From Alopecurus myosuroides (Eukaryota; Streptophyta; Magnoliopsida; Poales; Poaceae): 64,000 nucleotides of DNA. Where the stretch lies: contig CM054061.1 in NCBI GenBank assembly GCA_028641055.1, forward strand, positions 31,793,523 through 31,857,522, in the 5' to 3' direction. A program made the position numbers and the translations under genes. Below, one piece after another: positions 35,959 through 51,823 of the stretch (the stretch's first letter is position 1; the number at the start of each line of letters is the position of its first letter). Under the pieces are notes generated by a model that had not been told where the DNA came from, did not search any database, and saw only the letters and a program-made list of their open reading frames with translations.

Positions 35959-38900
35959 ACATCCCCAAGCTTAGTTCCTACTCGTCCTCGAGTAGATAAA
36001 CGATAAAAACACATAATTTCTGAAGTAACATGCTACCAACATGGACTTGATCATCAATAATGTAGAAGCATATGTAAGCTGAGATCATAGAACTTTAACA
36101 CAAGCATGATAAATAAAACTTAATAAAGCATAGCAATCACCTTGCATCATGAGAAGTAACACAACTAAAATATCATGAGTAACAATGCATTGAAAGTTAT
36201 ATGTTTGTTTCAAGTATAGAGAAAGCATGGCAAAGTGATATTTCACTAGTCCTTAAGAGTGGGGCAAAACATAAATGCCAAGACACCTTCAAAGTTCATG
36301 AGAAAGACTAGAACAAATAATTTGAGAGCAATCAATAACACATCATGAATCAATTAATAATGTTTTTGGGACAAACGCACATTAAACTCAGAATGGCAAC
36401 TATGCTCTCTCAACTATGCATAAAGTTAGAGTATGGAGACTCAACATAAAAGTAAAAGAAAGGCCCTTCGTGGAGGGACGAATGGATAACTCATGTGCTA
36501 GAGCTTTTATTTTATTAAACAGATGTATAAAATGTTTGATACTCCTACCATCCATCTTACACAAACCATGGCTAACCGAATACTCAGGTGCCTGCCAACA
36601 ATCACATACTAAGAGTGTCTATTTTTAGGGAGATGTGTGCTTATATCAATTAATTATAAACCGAAAATATAGTACGTCACAGGCCAAAAAGACATAAAAA
36701 GAGTGGCTCCCATTTGAAGGACGCAACTGGTGTAAAAGGCCATCCCTCTTTCTCTTTTGTTTACACAATTATGCTTTGACTAATAAATCAAGGGCAAAAA
36801 CAGTGAAGAGAATTTGTTCGTATTAATTTGGGCTGGGCACCCCGCTACCAGCTCTTCTGTCAATTGAATAAGAGGATGAAGCCACTAGTCCAGGGTGTGA
36901 AAGTCCAGTCAACAAGTGAGATAAATATTCTCTATTTGCGTCCTCATGAGCCAAAACAGGAACACAAAACAGGAGTAATTTTGAAGGTTCTAAAGGTAAC
37001 ACATGAGCAATTTACTTGGAGCGTAAGTTAAATACCACATGTAGATAGGTATGGTGGACACATTTGGCATACTTTGGTTTTTTGGATTTGGATTGCATGA
37101 GTAGAGCTCATACTCAGTACAGGTGGAGGCTAGCAAAAGACTGGGAGCAACAAATCAAGAGAGCAATAATGGCCATAATCATGCATAGCAACATAAACAT
37201 CATAAATAAAAGCATAAGTGGTACCACAAGTTCAAAAAATAAATGAGCATAGAGTCTATTAGTGACTGGTTCGTAGTCATAAACATGGTGTGAGCATGCG
37301 CCAAGTCAACAAAATAAAACATTCAAAGGAGAATATCACAAATTTATGATTCAATATGACAAGAACACCTCATTATTCTTTCAATGGCACATTAAACACT
37401 CTCAGATATTTGAGACGAATCATGCTACTAAAAAACCACTAGGCTTTAGAATTAAAATAACATCTAGCCTGATATGAAAAATTCTAGCCACGGTCCATAC
37501 AAGCTTCTATCTGCATCGTTTGTAATTTTTACCAAATGCAAGAATTTCTTTTCCCAACAAGCACTATACAAAATATGTTCTAACAAAAAATATCTAAATG
37601 ATACATCAAGCAAGCATGAGAGTACTCACATAACACTACTAAAACTAACAGCTTTGAATAAGAGATGCAATGAAAACAAGAGCTAAACAAGAATTTTCGC
37701 TGCAGCTAGAAGAAAAACTAAGAATATGAAGAGTATTCAAACAATAATGTGGAGCGTGTCTCTCTCCCAAACAAGTATTCTAGGTTCCAATGATATTATT
37801 TCATATGATGTGACCAAAGAAAAATATAGTTTCACTAGAAGTGACCGGACAAATGGTTGATGAAGAAGGGGATGCCTTGGGCATCCCCAAGCTTAGATGC
37901 TTGACTCTTCTTAGAATTTGCTAGGATGAATCACGGGGGCATCCCCAGGATTTGACCTTACACTCTTCTTGATCACATATATCACCCTCTTCTCTTGACC
38001 CTTGAAAACTTCCTTCACACCACACTCAAAGAGTAATTCGCATTAGAGGGTTAGTGCAACATCAAAAATCCATGGGTTCTGTATGTTTACAAGTTCTATT
38101 GACACTTCTAAACATTAGCGCTATCCACTGATGTTTCGTGAAGCAAAGAAATCCACTTGACATCGTAAAAGAGCAAATTCAAAAAAAATAAAAGAATCTG
38201 CCAAAACGAGAATAGTCCGTAAAGACGAGTTTTTTCGGGGCACTTACACTGCTCAAATAAAAAAACTTAAAAGACAAAAAAAAAATTGCGGAATTATCTA
38301 AGGAATAAGCACACAAAAAATCAGGTCATTTTGATCTTACTGGATTTTTCACGATTATTTACGGTGGATAGCAGATCTGTTTCCTGCGCAGAAATCCCAA
38401 GACCAACTCAAACGTTCGCCAGAAACTTTACTTGGCACAACTAATACATGAAAATAAAGATACAAAGGAGTTGCTACAGAAGTATACATCCCCTTGACTC
38501 AAAGAAAACATAAAAAACAAAGCAAAAATAAAACCATGGGTTATCTCCCAAGAAGTGCTTTTCTTTAACGCCTTTTAGCTAAGCCTAGAAAAGTGGATTC
38601 AAGTATTTTCAAGTGAAGAAGTATCCAAATTGAGATAAGGAAATTTCTCAATAATGCATTGTATTTTATCTAAATGTGTTTTATATTTTCCTCTCTTAGA
38701 ACTTTTAGGTTTACTATTCTCATCAAATAGATTCTCAGGAACAATCCAGTCAAAATTCTTTTCTTGGGCTTCATGCAATGCTATCAATTTAAAGGGAATT
38801 GGTATTTTCTCCTCATTTTTATTTTTAGGTTCATATTTTTAGAGAGCGCCAACAACATCTACACATGAGCCTAGCATATTGAAACGATCGAACATTTTTC

Positions 38901-39414
38901 TAACTTCTATAGCAACATCTCGAAATTCCTTAAGCATGGTTTCTAAAATAAAATTTCTTTTTTCGATGGCTTTAATATTATTCAAGTTGAGGAACATATG
39001 CTACAGTATGGGATGAAGGTTAACAAACCTAGATTCTAACATGTGAATCAAAGAAGTTGCGCTAGTTTCATAATTTAGAGCAAGTTCTACTATGGATTTT
39101 TTTTTCCTCTAAATTTTCATGCTTACTAACATGATTCAAGAATTCTTTAATGGTATCCTTTCCAAGTATAGAACCACTACCAACTTGGAGATCTTTCAAG
39201 GTAAACTTAGGAAGCAACATGATGAAGAAAAATAACAAGGTAATAAAAATATTAACTAGAGTAAGATCTAATGTTTTTGTGTTTTTGATATAGAGAAGCA
39301 AACAAGATAAAATAAAATAAACTAAGCAAAACTAACAAAGTAAAGAGATTGGAAGTGAGAGAATCCCCTTGTAGAAATTCTCTTTCTCCCCGGCAATGGC
39401 ACCAGAAAATAGCT
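35959..39414 (-). other. Interior of element B, non-coding remnant
   Basis: No frame over 80 codons has retroelement protein motifs. A 62-codon frame at 38599-38787 (MIALHEAQEKNFDWIVPENL...) recalls a fragment between gag and protease in related elements, but I cannot be sure. A polypurine-like motif (catccccaagcttagatgc) is at about 37884. The primer region lies at the right end. Confidence 0.7.
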
Positions 39415-41003
39415 TGATGGTGCAGGTCTTGCACTCGTTGGGAAACCCCAAGAGGAAGGTATGATGAGCACAGCAGCAGTTTTCCCGTAGAAAGAAACCA
39501 AGGTTTAATCGACCAGTAGGAGGAAGGAGTAACTTCTAAAGGTTGATGCGGCTGAGATGGCAGGGCGCACTACTGGTTCAGCAGCAACGTGGAACCTACA
39601 CAACACAATAAAATCACTTTGCCCCAACAAATCAGTGAGGTTGTCAATCTCACCGGTTTTGCTGAACACAAAGAGGTTATACGTATGGTGTGGAAACAGT
39701 ATGAAAACAGTAGCAACAATATGAGAGCAGTGTAAACAGTGGTTGTATTATCAGTATGAGGAAATGGACCGGGGTCCAAAGTTCACTAGTGGTGTCTCTC
39801 CGTGAAAGATATATAACATGTGTGGTGAACAAATTACAGCTAGGCAATTGGCAGAAATGAAGGTTCCACCGTAGTGCATATGCAAGACATAAAGATTACT
39901 ATGTGATTCATGCGGGCATTACAACAAGATACATAGACTGTCATCCAACTGCATCTATGACTAATAATCCACCCTCCGAATATCATCCGAACAAACGTTG
40001 GGTATTAAGTTGCAAGCAATAGATAATCGTTGTAAGAAAAATGTGTAATGTAACCAATAGAATCATCCTTAGACAAAGCATTGTTGTTTTCTCCCTAATG
40101 GCAACAACACATCCTCCATCCATCACATTTTCTGTCACTCGAGCACAGGTGCATGAACCCACTATCGAGTATAAATACTCCCTCTTGGAGTTACTAGCAT
40201 CTACTTGGCCAGAGCATCTATTAATAATGAAGAGCATGCAAGATCATAAATAACATATGCATGAAGACAACATAATAGATTAATAATCATAAGACATAGA
40301 ATTCAACATTCATTGAATACCAGCAAACACAACATGTAGCATTACATAAAGATGATCTCGATCATGTGAGGCAGCTCACGAGATATAAACATGAGGCATA
40401 AAGTGGAGGAGACAACCATCGAGCTACTGCTACGGACTTGTAGTCTAGGGATGAACTACTCACGCATCACTTCGGAGGAGGGCATGTTGGTGTAGACCCC
40501 TCCGGTGATGAATTCCCCTCCCAGCAGGGTATCGGGAGAGCTCCAGAACCATCCCGATCTCGGGATGACGATGACGGCGGCGGCAGATGTTTCTCGGGAA
40601 AAAGTGGTATCTTTTTAGGGTTGATATGTTGGGGGAATTATATAGGCGAAAGAGCGATGGCAGAGGGCACCTGGGGGGCCAGACCACCCTAGGCGCGGCC
40701 AGGGGGCGCGCCGTCCTATGGTGTGGCCCCCTGTGGCCCCTCTCCGAGTCTCTTCGAGTCTCCGTGGAACCTTCGAGAATTCTAAGACTTCCGGGCTTCG
40801 AATTTTCCAATTCCGAGAATATTTTCAGAACAAATTTTGTGAAACTAAAAAAACAGAAAACAAGGAACTGGCTCTGTGGCATTTTGTTAATAGGTTAGTC
40901 CCGGAAATCGATAAAAATGACATAAAGTGTATATCAAACATGTGGGAAATAACATGAAACAACATGGAATATCAGAAATTAAGAATACGTTTATGACGTA
41001 TCA
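39415..41003 (-). repeat. 5' LTR of element B (1589 bp)
   Basis: It starts (plus reading) tgatggtgcaggtcttgcac after ccagaaaatagct and ends ttatgacgtatca, followed by target copy caagt. It is the partner of 34360-35958. Confidence 0.88.
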
Positions 41004-42705
41004 CAAGTGCGAGGCACCATGCCCCGAAGGTGGTGAGGTGAATGATGAACCGTGGGATGGAAAAGAGGAGGAGAAGCAGCAGACCCATGAGCTTGTCGAA
41101 GAAATCCGACATGAACTCAGAAACACAACATCGTAGGTGCGTCTGCAGCGTAGAGAGGTCTGGTGCAAATGATGTGGTTGCATAGCTGAAAATGATCCGA
41201 AATAAGGTTGAGCACATCAACATCAAATCACATTGAAAAGGAGCCAATAGCAATATGATAAGAACATTACATTGCGAATGAGAGATAATTTCGGTGATTC
41301 TGTGCCTTAAAAGACTCGTCAGTTATATGGCATGGAATCCAAGTAATCATGTGACCTAATTACCAAATAGATACAATTTATATTGCAGAAAGCTTCAAAT
41401 GAATTTATGCTTAACATGAACTAAAATTTCTTAATATATCTACAAATTGTTACAGGTTTCTGCATTCTGGTAACACTATCCTTGCAGACTCACGCCATGC
41501 CTTGCCAGTTGGCCTCGTTTCATTATCGCTAGCCTTGGAAATGAATGGAAATGGTGTTTCATGAGATTCCTTAGTATGAATAATTTATACTCAAATTCTA
41601 ATGCAAATAGTTGTATGACAGATAAAATGGATCACTAATTGCCATCTTAATTATCAACTTTAATATGAAATATGGTTTAGATTTATATTTTACCTTGTGA
41701 CCAAGTTCTCTAACATGAGAATAGTTGAAACATATTCTAAATTTAGGGTCTTTGTTGAATGGTATAAAAAGGTTCTTATAAAAATGGTAATCTTGTGGCA
41801 AGCACTCTTGAGAAACACAAGAAGCAACTGAATTTGGTCCAAGAAAAAGAACCAAATGTATTGCAATCACTCGAATTATTTTTGGCTGTTCAGTTTAACT
41901 AACAACTAACAGTATGAAATGCCGTGCATTCTTTTGATGTTGGATGGACTATACACGGAATCAGTTATTGTTATCTTGAATTATATGGCCTTAAATGTTT
42001 TCACAGTTCCTATTTTTTTCTAGGATGTGTTCATAGCTCCACAACTTGCAGCGCTACGTGAATTAAGAAGATGGAAAATCAATGAACTTGCAGCATTACA
42101 TTGCATAGACATCTAGTGATATATGGATGGGGCTGGCTGACTGAAGCTAGCATTGAATCTAAACTGAATAAAGCATGCAGCACCACATCACATAAACATC
42201 CAGGGGGAACCTCTTAGTAGTAAACAAGATGAATCTGAAGTGAGTAAAGTGAGCAGCATCACATCGCATAGACATCATGTGGGTACATGGCATGGGAATT
42301 GAAATTAGGAGCGAACAAGGTGAATTTAAGCGGAATTAAGCAAGACGCGACCACAGAAACTTGGGACGGATCATGATTCACAGAGAATGGACACGGATGC
42401 CGAGAGAGGGGAAGCCCTCACTCCAAGAAACCCTAGGCGGAGGGGGGTAGGGGGAGGGGGCGACTAGAATCAACACGCACCTCGCATCGTTGCTCGTCGC
42501 GGGTGGCGAGCCACTGGAGCTGGCAGTCGTCGTGCACGAAGCGGATGCTGCCGCGGCAGCCGCACGGGTGGCGCCGAGACGGCCCGCCTCGGCGGGGAGA
42601 CGGAAGATGCGTCATTGCTCCTCTTCCTCTCCCCTCTTCTTTGTCTCTGGAGCCGCCCGCCGCGGAGAGCGCCGAGTCTGGTGGAGCGGCGGCTGCGGAC
42701 ATGGA
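41004..42705 (-). pseudogene. SUD1/CER9-like pseudogene, N-terminal exons with remnant RINGv domain
   Basis: Exon 1 (42481-42705) encodes RHPCGCRGSIRFVHDDCQLQ then WLATRDEQRCE and ends at donor gag/gtgcgt. This matches the RINGv core PCACSGSIKFVHQDC..QW...RQCEVC. Exon 2 starts after ttttcag at 41185 with LCNHIICTRPLYAADAPTML, matching VCKHPFSFSPVYADNAPSRL. About 20 codons in, the frame shifts by one and continues as SEFMSDFFDKLMGLLLLLLF, the first membrane region. Exon 2 is cut at 41004 by the retrotransposon stack and continues at 10286. The first zinc-ligand half of RINGv survives only in another frame with its Cys codons changed. The 1.3 kb intron (41186-42480) shows nothing else. Confidence 0.85.
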
Positions 42706-44400
42706 TTTTCGTCGCGAAGCTTACCACCGTCCCCTTGGGTTTTAGGCGGTGTTTAGCGAGGAGTGAAAGAGAGAGTTATCTGTGGCCGAGCTAGATTATT
42801 CTTTTTTTTTTGAGAAAAATGCATAACACCAATCTTTGGTGTCATTGTTGCACAAAACACGTAATCAAATCCCTTGTTGCGGCTAGCCCAGCTTTTGTGC
42901 TAATTTGACATGTTAACCCAGTTTTATGGACCGTATATGACATATGGTTTATATTTGTGTATATATATCATTGTCCGGATATCCACAACAGGGTATCTCT
43001 CGGCATTTAGAAGGTCGGACCGAAGGGCAGGCCCAAAGGAGTATGCCGGAATTCCGTATGGATAGCCTAATGGGGCGAAGCGCAGTACTACATCCAGGAT
43101 GGCAGCCCACAAGCCCATTCAGGTTAGGGTTGGAAAAACCCGGATGACCGTAGATTGTAAGTTTAGCCATTTAGACGGTTGATCTCTCCTGTAAGACCCG
43201 ATCCGTCTGTGCCCGGCTATCGCCGCCACAGATCTTTGCAGGAAGCAGGGAGCCATCAGATTTTCAATGGTTTTAAAATAGCACTTTAGTTTAAAGTTTC
43301 TTAGATTTTAAAAAGAAGTCTTCAAATTTCTTGTAAACTATAATTGTTATCCTAGTAAACTATACGTGTTACCCTAATTGACGGAAGGCACATATGACCT
43401 AATAAAATGGAAAATGCTTATTCTAGGGGGGACCTAAGCCGCGCAGCGCTAGGTCCCTAGGATCGCTCGCTCCTTCGAGGCCATTTAAGCCAATTTTGGG
43501 CCGGCATGTGTGTATACGCAGGCCCAATAGATGTAACTTAATTTTTTCCCTAGTTTTTGCGTCAAATATTATTTTAGCAGCTCAATAAAATAAGTAGGTG
43601 CAACAATATAGTACTAACTGTTTCACCATTTTCGGCCAACATTGCGTACGTCTTAAAATTTTGTAACAAACTCGCAAATATTTTGTTGAGAAAGCACAAA
43701 CGAGGTATTGCAATGTTTTTTCTGGATGGTATTTTTAGAGAAATGCATGTGTTGTTAGAATTCTTTGGAATGATATGTTTACATGTTGTAAACATGTGGT
43801 TATTTTTTCTATCGATTTCTCTTTGCGTTGAAATAGGTGATGATTTTTGTTGCAACTGAAACAGTGATAAATTATTTTGTTACTTACCAACTTTTTTATC
43901 AATGCAAATAATTTTTTTCGTTGCAATTGGTTGTGATTTTTGTTGAATTGTTTGAACTTCTTTGTTGCAACGCAATAAATATATTGTTTATAGCATTAAT
44001 TATTTTTCGATTTTTTAGAATAATTTGTTATAATACTTTTTTTTTACACTGGCGATGATTTTTTTTGCGGTACCCATGAATTTGTTGTAATGCCAGTTTT
44101 GTTGTAATTATCAATATGACTGGGGCAACACAATATACCACTTTTATATATCCAGAAAATAGGAGGGCTATACCCCTTCATTTAAACGGGGCTGCTGTGA
44201 GTGTGGGTGCTATATGCGTGAGTGTGGGCGCTATATGCGAAAAATAGGAGGGCTAAGATGATCGGACGGCTCACAAGGGGCCTAAATTTGTGTTGAACCC
44301 TAGGGCGACCTGCGCCGCCGGCCTAATAAAACCTCAAATACCAAATCTGTCATACAGTACTATTTAGCATCCTAAAGTTTTGGACTGCAGACGTTTAGGT
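42706..44400. other. Intergenic DNA between pseudogene and phytepsin gene
   Basis: No gene seen. 42706-42800 is the former 5' flank of the pseudogene. 42900-43250 contains a moderately GC-rich block that looks repetitive but shows no clear ends. 43408-44321 is flanked by a 10 bp direct repeat (cctaataaaa at 43398-43407 and 44322-44331), is rich in ttgttgcaa-type words, and has a 23 bp near-duplicate (gtgagtgtggg.gctatatgc) at about 44195-44240. It may be a decayed DNA transposon, but I could not find inverted ends. Confidence 0.4.
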
Positions 44401-44797
44401 GACCACGCACTATTTTTATGAACCTCGACATCACCCACAAACAGCTGAGACATGCTTACCAAAATTTTCAAATACAGTACTCAGCTATAATAGAAGAGTA
44501 AATAATTCATTGCCACTACATATTTTGTCGTATTTTCATCCATTAATGCACAAGGAGTCATAAACCCCAAGTTCGAGGACAAACATTTATCACATCGACA
44601 CGTCAGTATCAGAGACCGAACAACAGTGGCAGTAAACAAAGTCCACCAACATTTTTAACATCTCAGGGTCTTTGAAAACATTGCTAAGACATCGTCACTT
44701 ATATACAATACATGCTGGGTAGATGCAAGTTAAAAGGATAGGCTTTCTTCTCCCGGCGCATGATTCGCCTCCACTGTGGGGCGCTCGACCATCCCTC
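44401..44797 (-). other. 3' untranslated region and downstream flank of the phytepsin gene
   Basis: Sequence after the stop codon of the proteinase gene (read on minus). The exact polyadenylation site cannot be fixed by eye. No other frame or repeat is evident. Confidence 0.5.
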
Positions 44798-50370
<5,573 letters not shown>

Positions 50371-50392
50371 CTGCACCACGGACCCGTGAGCT

Positions 50393-50404
50393 CTTTTTAT
50401 AAAG
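50393..50404 (-). promoter_or_regulatory. TATA box of the phytepsin gene
   Basis: The minus strand reads ctttataaaaag, about 30 bases before the proposed transcription start near 50370 and about 85 bases before the first splice donor. An acacgtcac (ACGT core) element lies at about 50361-50369. Confidence 0.7.
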
Positions 50405-50880
50405 CGGTTCGGCAGATAGCGTGCGCTGAGCGCTCGCCGGGGGCCGTCAGATGGTTGGTCGGTGCTGTGTCGACCGTCGAATCAGGATAAAGGCGCCGGG
50501 CGCGAGCGAAACGGCCCCGGGAAGTGGTGCGTGCGTGAGGGAGGGGAGAACTGGGGAGAGGGGCTACGCGCCGACGTGGCGTATGGTGGGACCTCTCCTT
50601 TTTTCTTTTGGAAAAGAGTGGGACTTTGTTGTTGCGCTCTGAAGATGGGGACAGAGAGGAAACTGAACCTGGCCGGTTTGCTTTGCGTGGAAGCAATCCC
50701 GTTGGATAATGTTTGCGCAAATATAATTACATTTGGACAAATCGTGATTACTAGATTAAGATTAAGTACTACAGTAGCATCGTTTGAATCACGAGACAGG
50801 AACATTATTCTGCCCCGACGGGGTCGAACTCGGCCTAGCCACTGGGGCTATCACCTAAGAGCGGTAACATCATCACGTTA
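50405..50880 (-). other. Upstream region of the phytepsin gene
   Basis: GC-rich 5' flank (to about 50700), then AT-richer sequence. The overlapping frames on both strands (50397-50881) have low-complexity, frame-swapped composition and no known motif. No transposon ends were found before 50881. Confidence 0.5.
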
Positions 50881-51823
50881 GAGCATCACTAGTAGTACCC
50901 TTAAACCCTCGTAAATAACCGCCTTTTTATGGATTGAAACGTAAAAAAGCAAAGACTAGAACCACTAAACTCCTAAAAAAAATTAAGGGTCAGACCCCGA
51001 GTTGCCCTCTCAAACTCTAAAAGTGAAGGTTGGAGAGGGGAAACAACCTCAACCCCTATTCCTCTGTTGTGAACGTGCGGGAGGGGGGGGAGGGGGAATC
51101 ATCCCCCTCCCCTTCCTCCTGCCGGTTGCCACGTGTCATGGAGTCGCCGCCTACCTTTGTCCTCCCGCCCGCCTTCTCCCTCACCTCGCCCGTCACCCCG
51201 CCCCCAATCGTCGCCACCGCGACGCCCGCGCCGGCACAGCAACCACCTGTCTCGAGCCAGGCGCAGGTGGAGTCGGTGGTCGCCGCCACCCACGTCGGCG
51301 CCAAGCAGCGGCGTGCTGGCCAGCATGTCGTCCCTCCGCAGCCCCTAGTCGCCCCGGCCCCCGCCTCCTCCCTCGCCCCGCCCAAACTCACCCCGCCGCA
51401 ACCGTCCACCACCAAGCGCTGTCGGGCGACGTCGTCGCTTGGGGCGAAGGGTGTTGCGGCCGCCAAGCTCGCCGCGGGAGGGACCCCGGCCGTGAAGAGG
51501 ACCACCTCCCGGAAGAAGACCGCGCCCGCGCCCCCAATCGCCGACCCTCCTCTCGTCGTGCACGAGGTGCGCGACGTACTACCATAGGGACTTATATGAG
51601 AGCTAAACATACATCAAAAATAAATTATTTCTACTCAAATCAAGCATGCAAACTCACATAAGTTGCCATCTACATTACCAAAATACTCAAGAAATACTTC
51701 ACTAAATAAAATTCTACTTGGATCATCGGAGGAGTCACATACCGGAGATCAAACACACCAAATATCAGCACAATGATGGGATGAAGAATGAGATCGAAAA
51801 TCCAGAGGCAAGAACAGCAAGAA
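50881..51823 (+). mobile_element. PIF/Harbinger-like transposon remnant with ORF1-like exon
   Basis: The left end gagcatcactagtagtac follows tta (50878-50880). This is the terminus (gagcatctc-type) and TTA target preference of grass PIF/Harbinger elements. The frame 51030-51587 holds a Pro/Ala-rich stretch from about 51138 (MESPPTFVLPPAFSLTSPV...), ending in KRTTSRKKTAPAPP and VVHEVRDVLP. This is like the N-terminal part of Myb-like/NAM-associated ORF1 proteins of such elements as I recall them. The Myb and transposase parts and the right end are missing. 51588-51823 is AT-rich with no signal. Right boundary uncertain. Confidence 0.5.

Larger units (their letters stand above)
34360..41003 (-). 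mobile_element. Athila-like LTR retrotransposon B, abutting element A
   Basis: Minus-strand element. The 3' LTR is 34360-35958 and the 5' LTR 39415-41003, which match each other closely (both open with tgcactcgttgggaaacccc-type sequence) and differ from those of element A. The polypurine tract complement acatccccaagctt is at 35959-35972. The primer region ccccggcaatggcacca is beside the 5' LTR. The right target copy caagt is at 41004-41008, while the left copy is at 10287-10291, before element A. The left end lacks its terminal two bases (tg) where it meets element A. The 3.46 kb interior has no intact gag or pol. Confidence 0.85.

Noticed and set aside
51002..51661. 219-codon frame overlapping the Harbinger-like exon
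   Set aside because: It is an alternate frame of the same GC-rich stretch with Arg/Pro-rich composition. The frame at 51030-51587 has the more protein-like and family-like ending.
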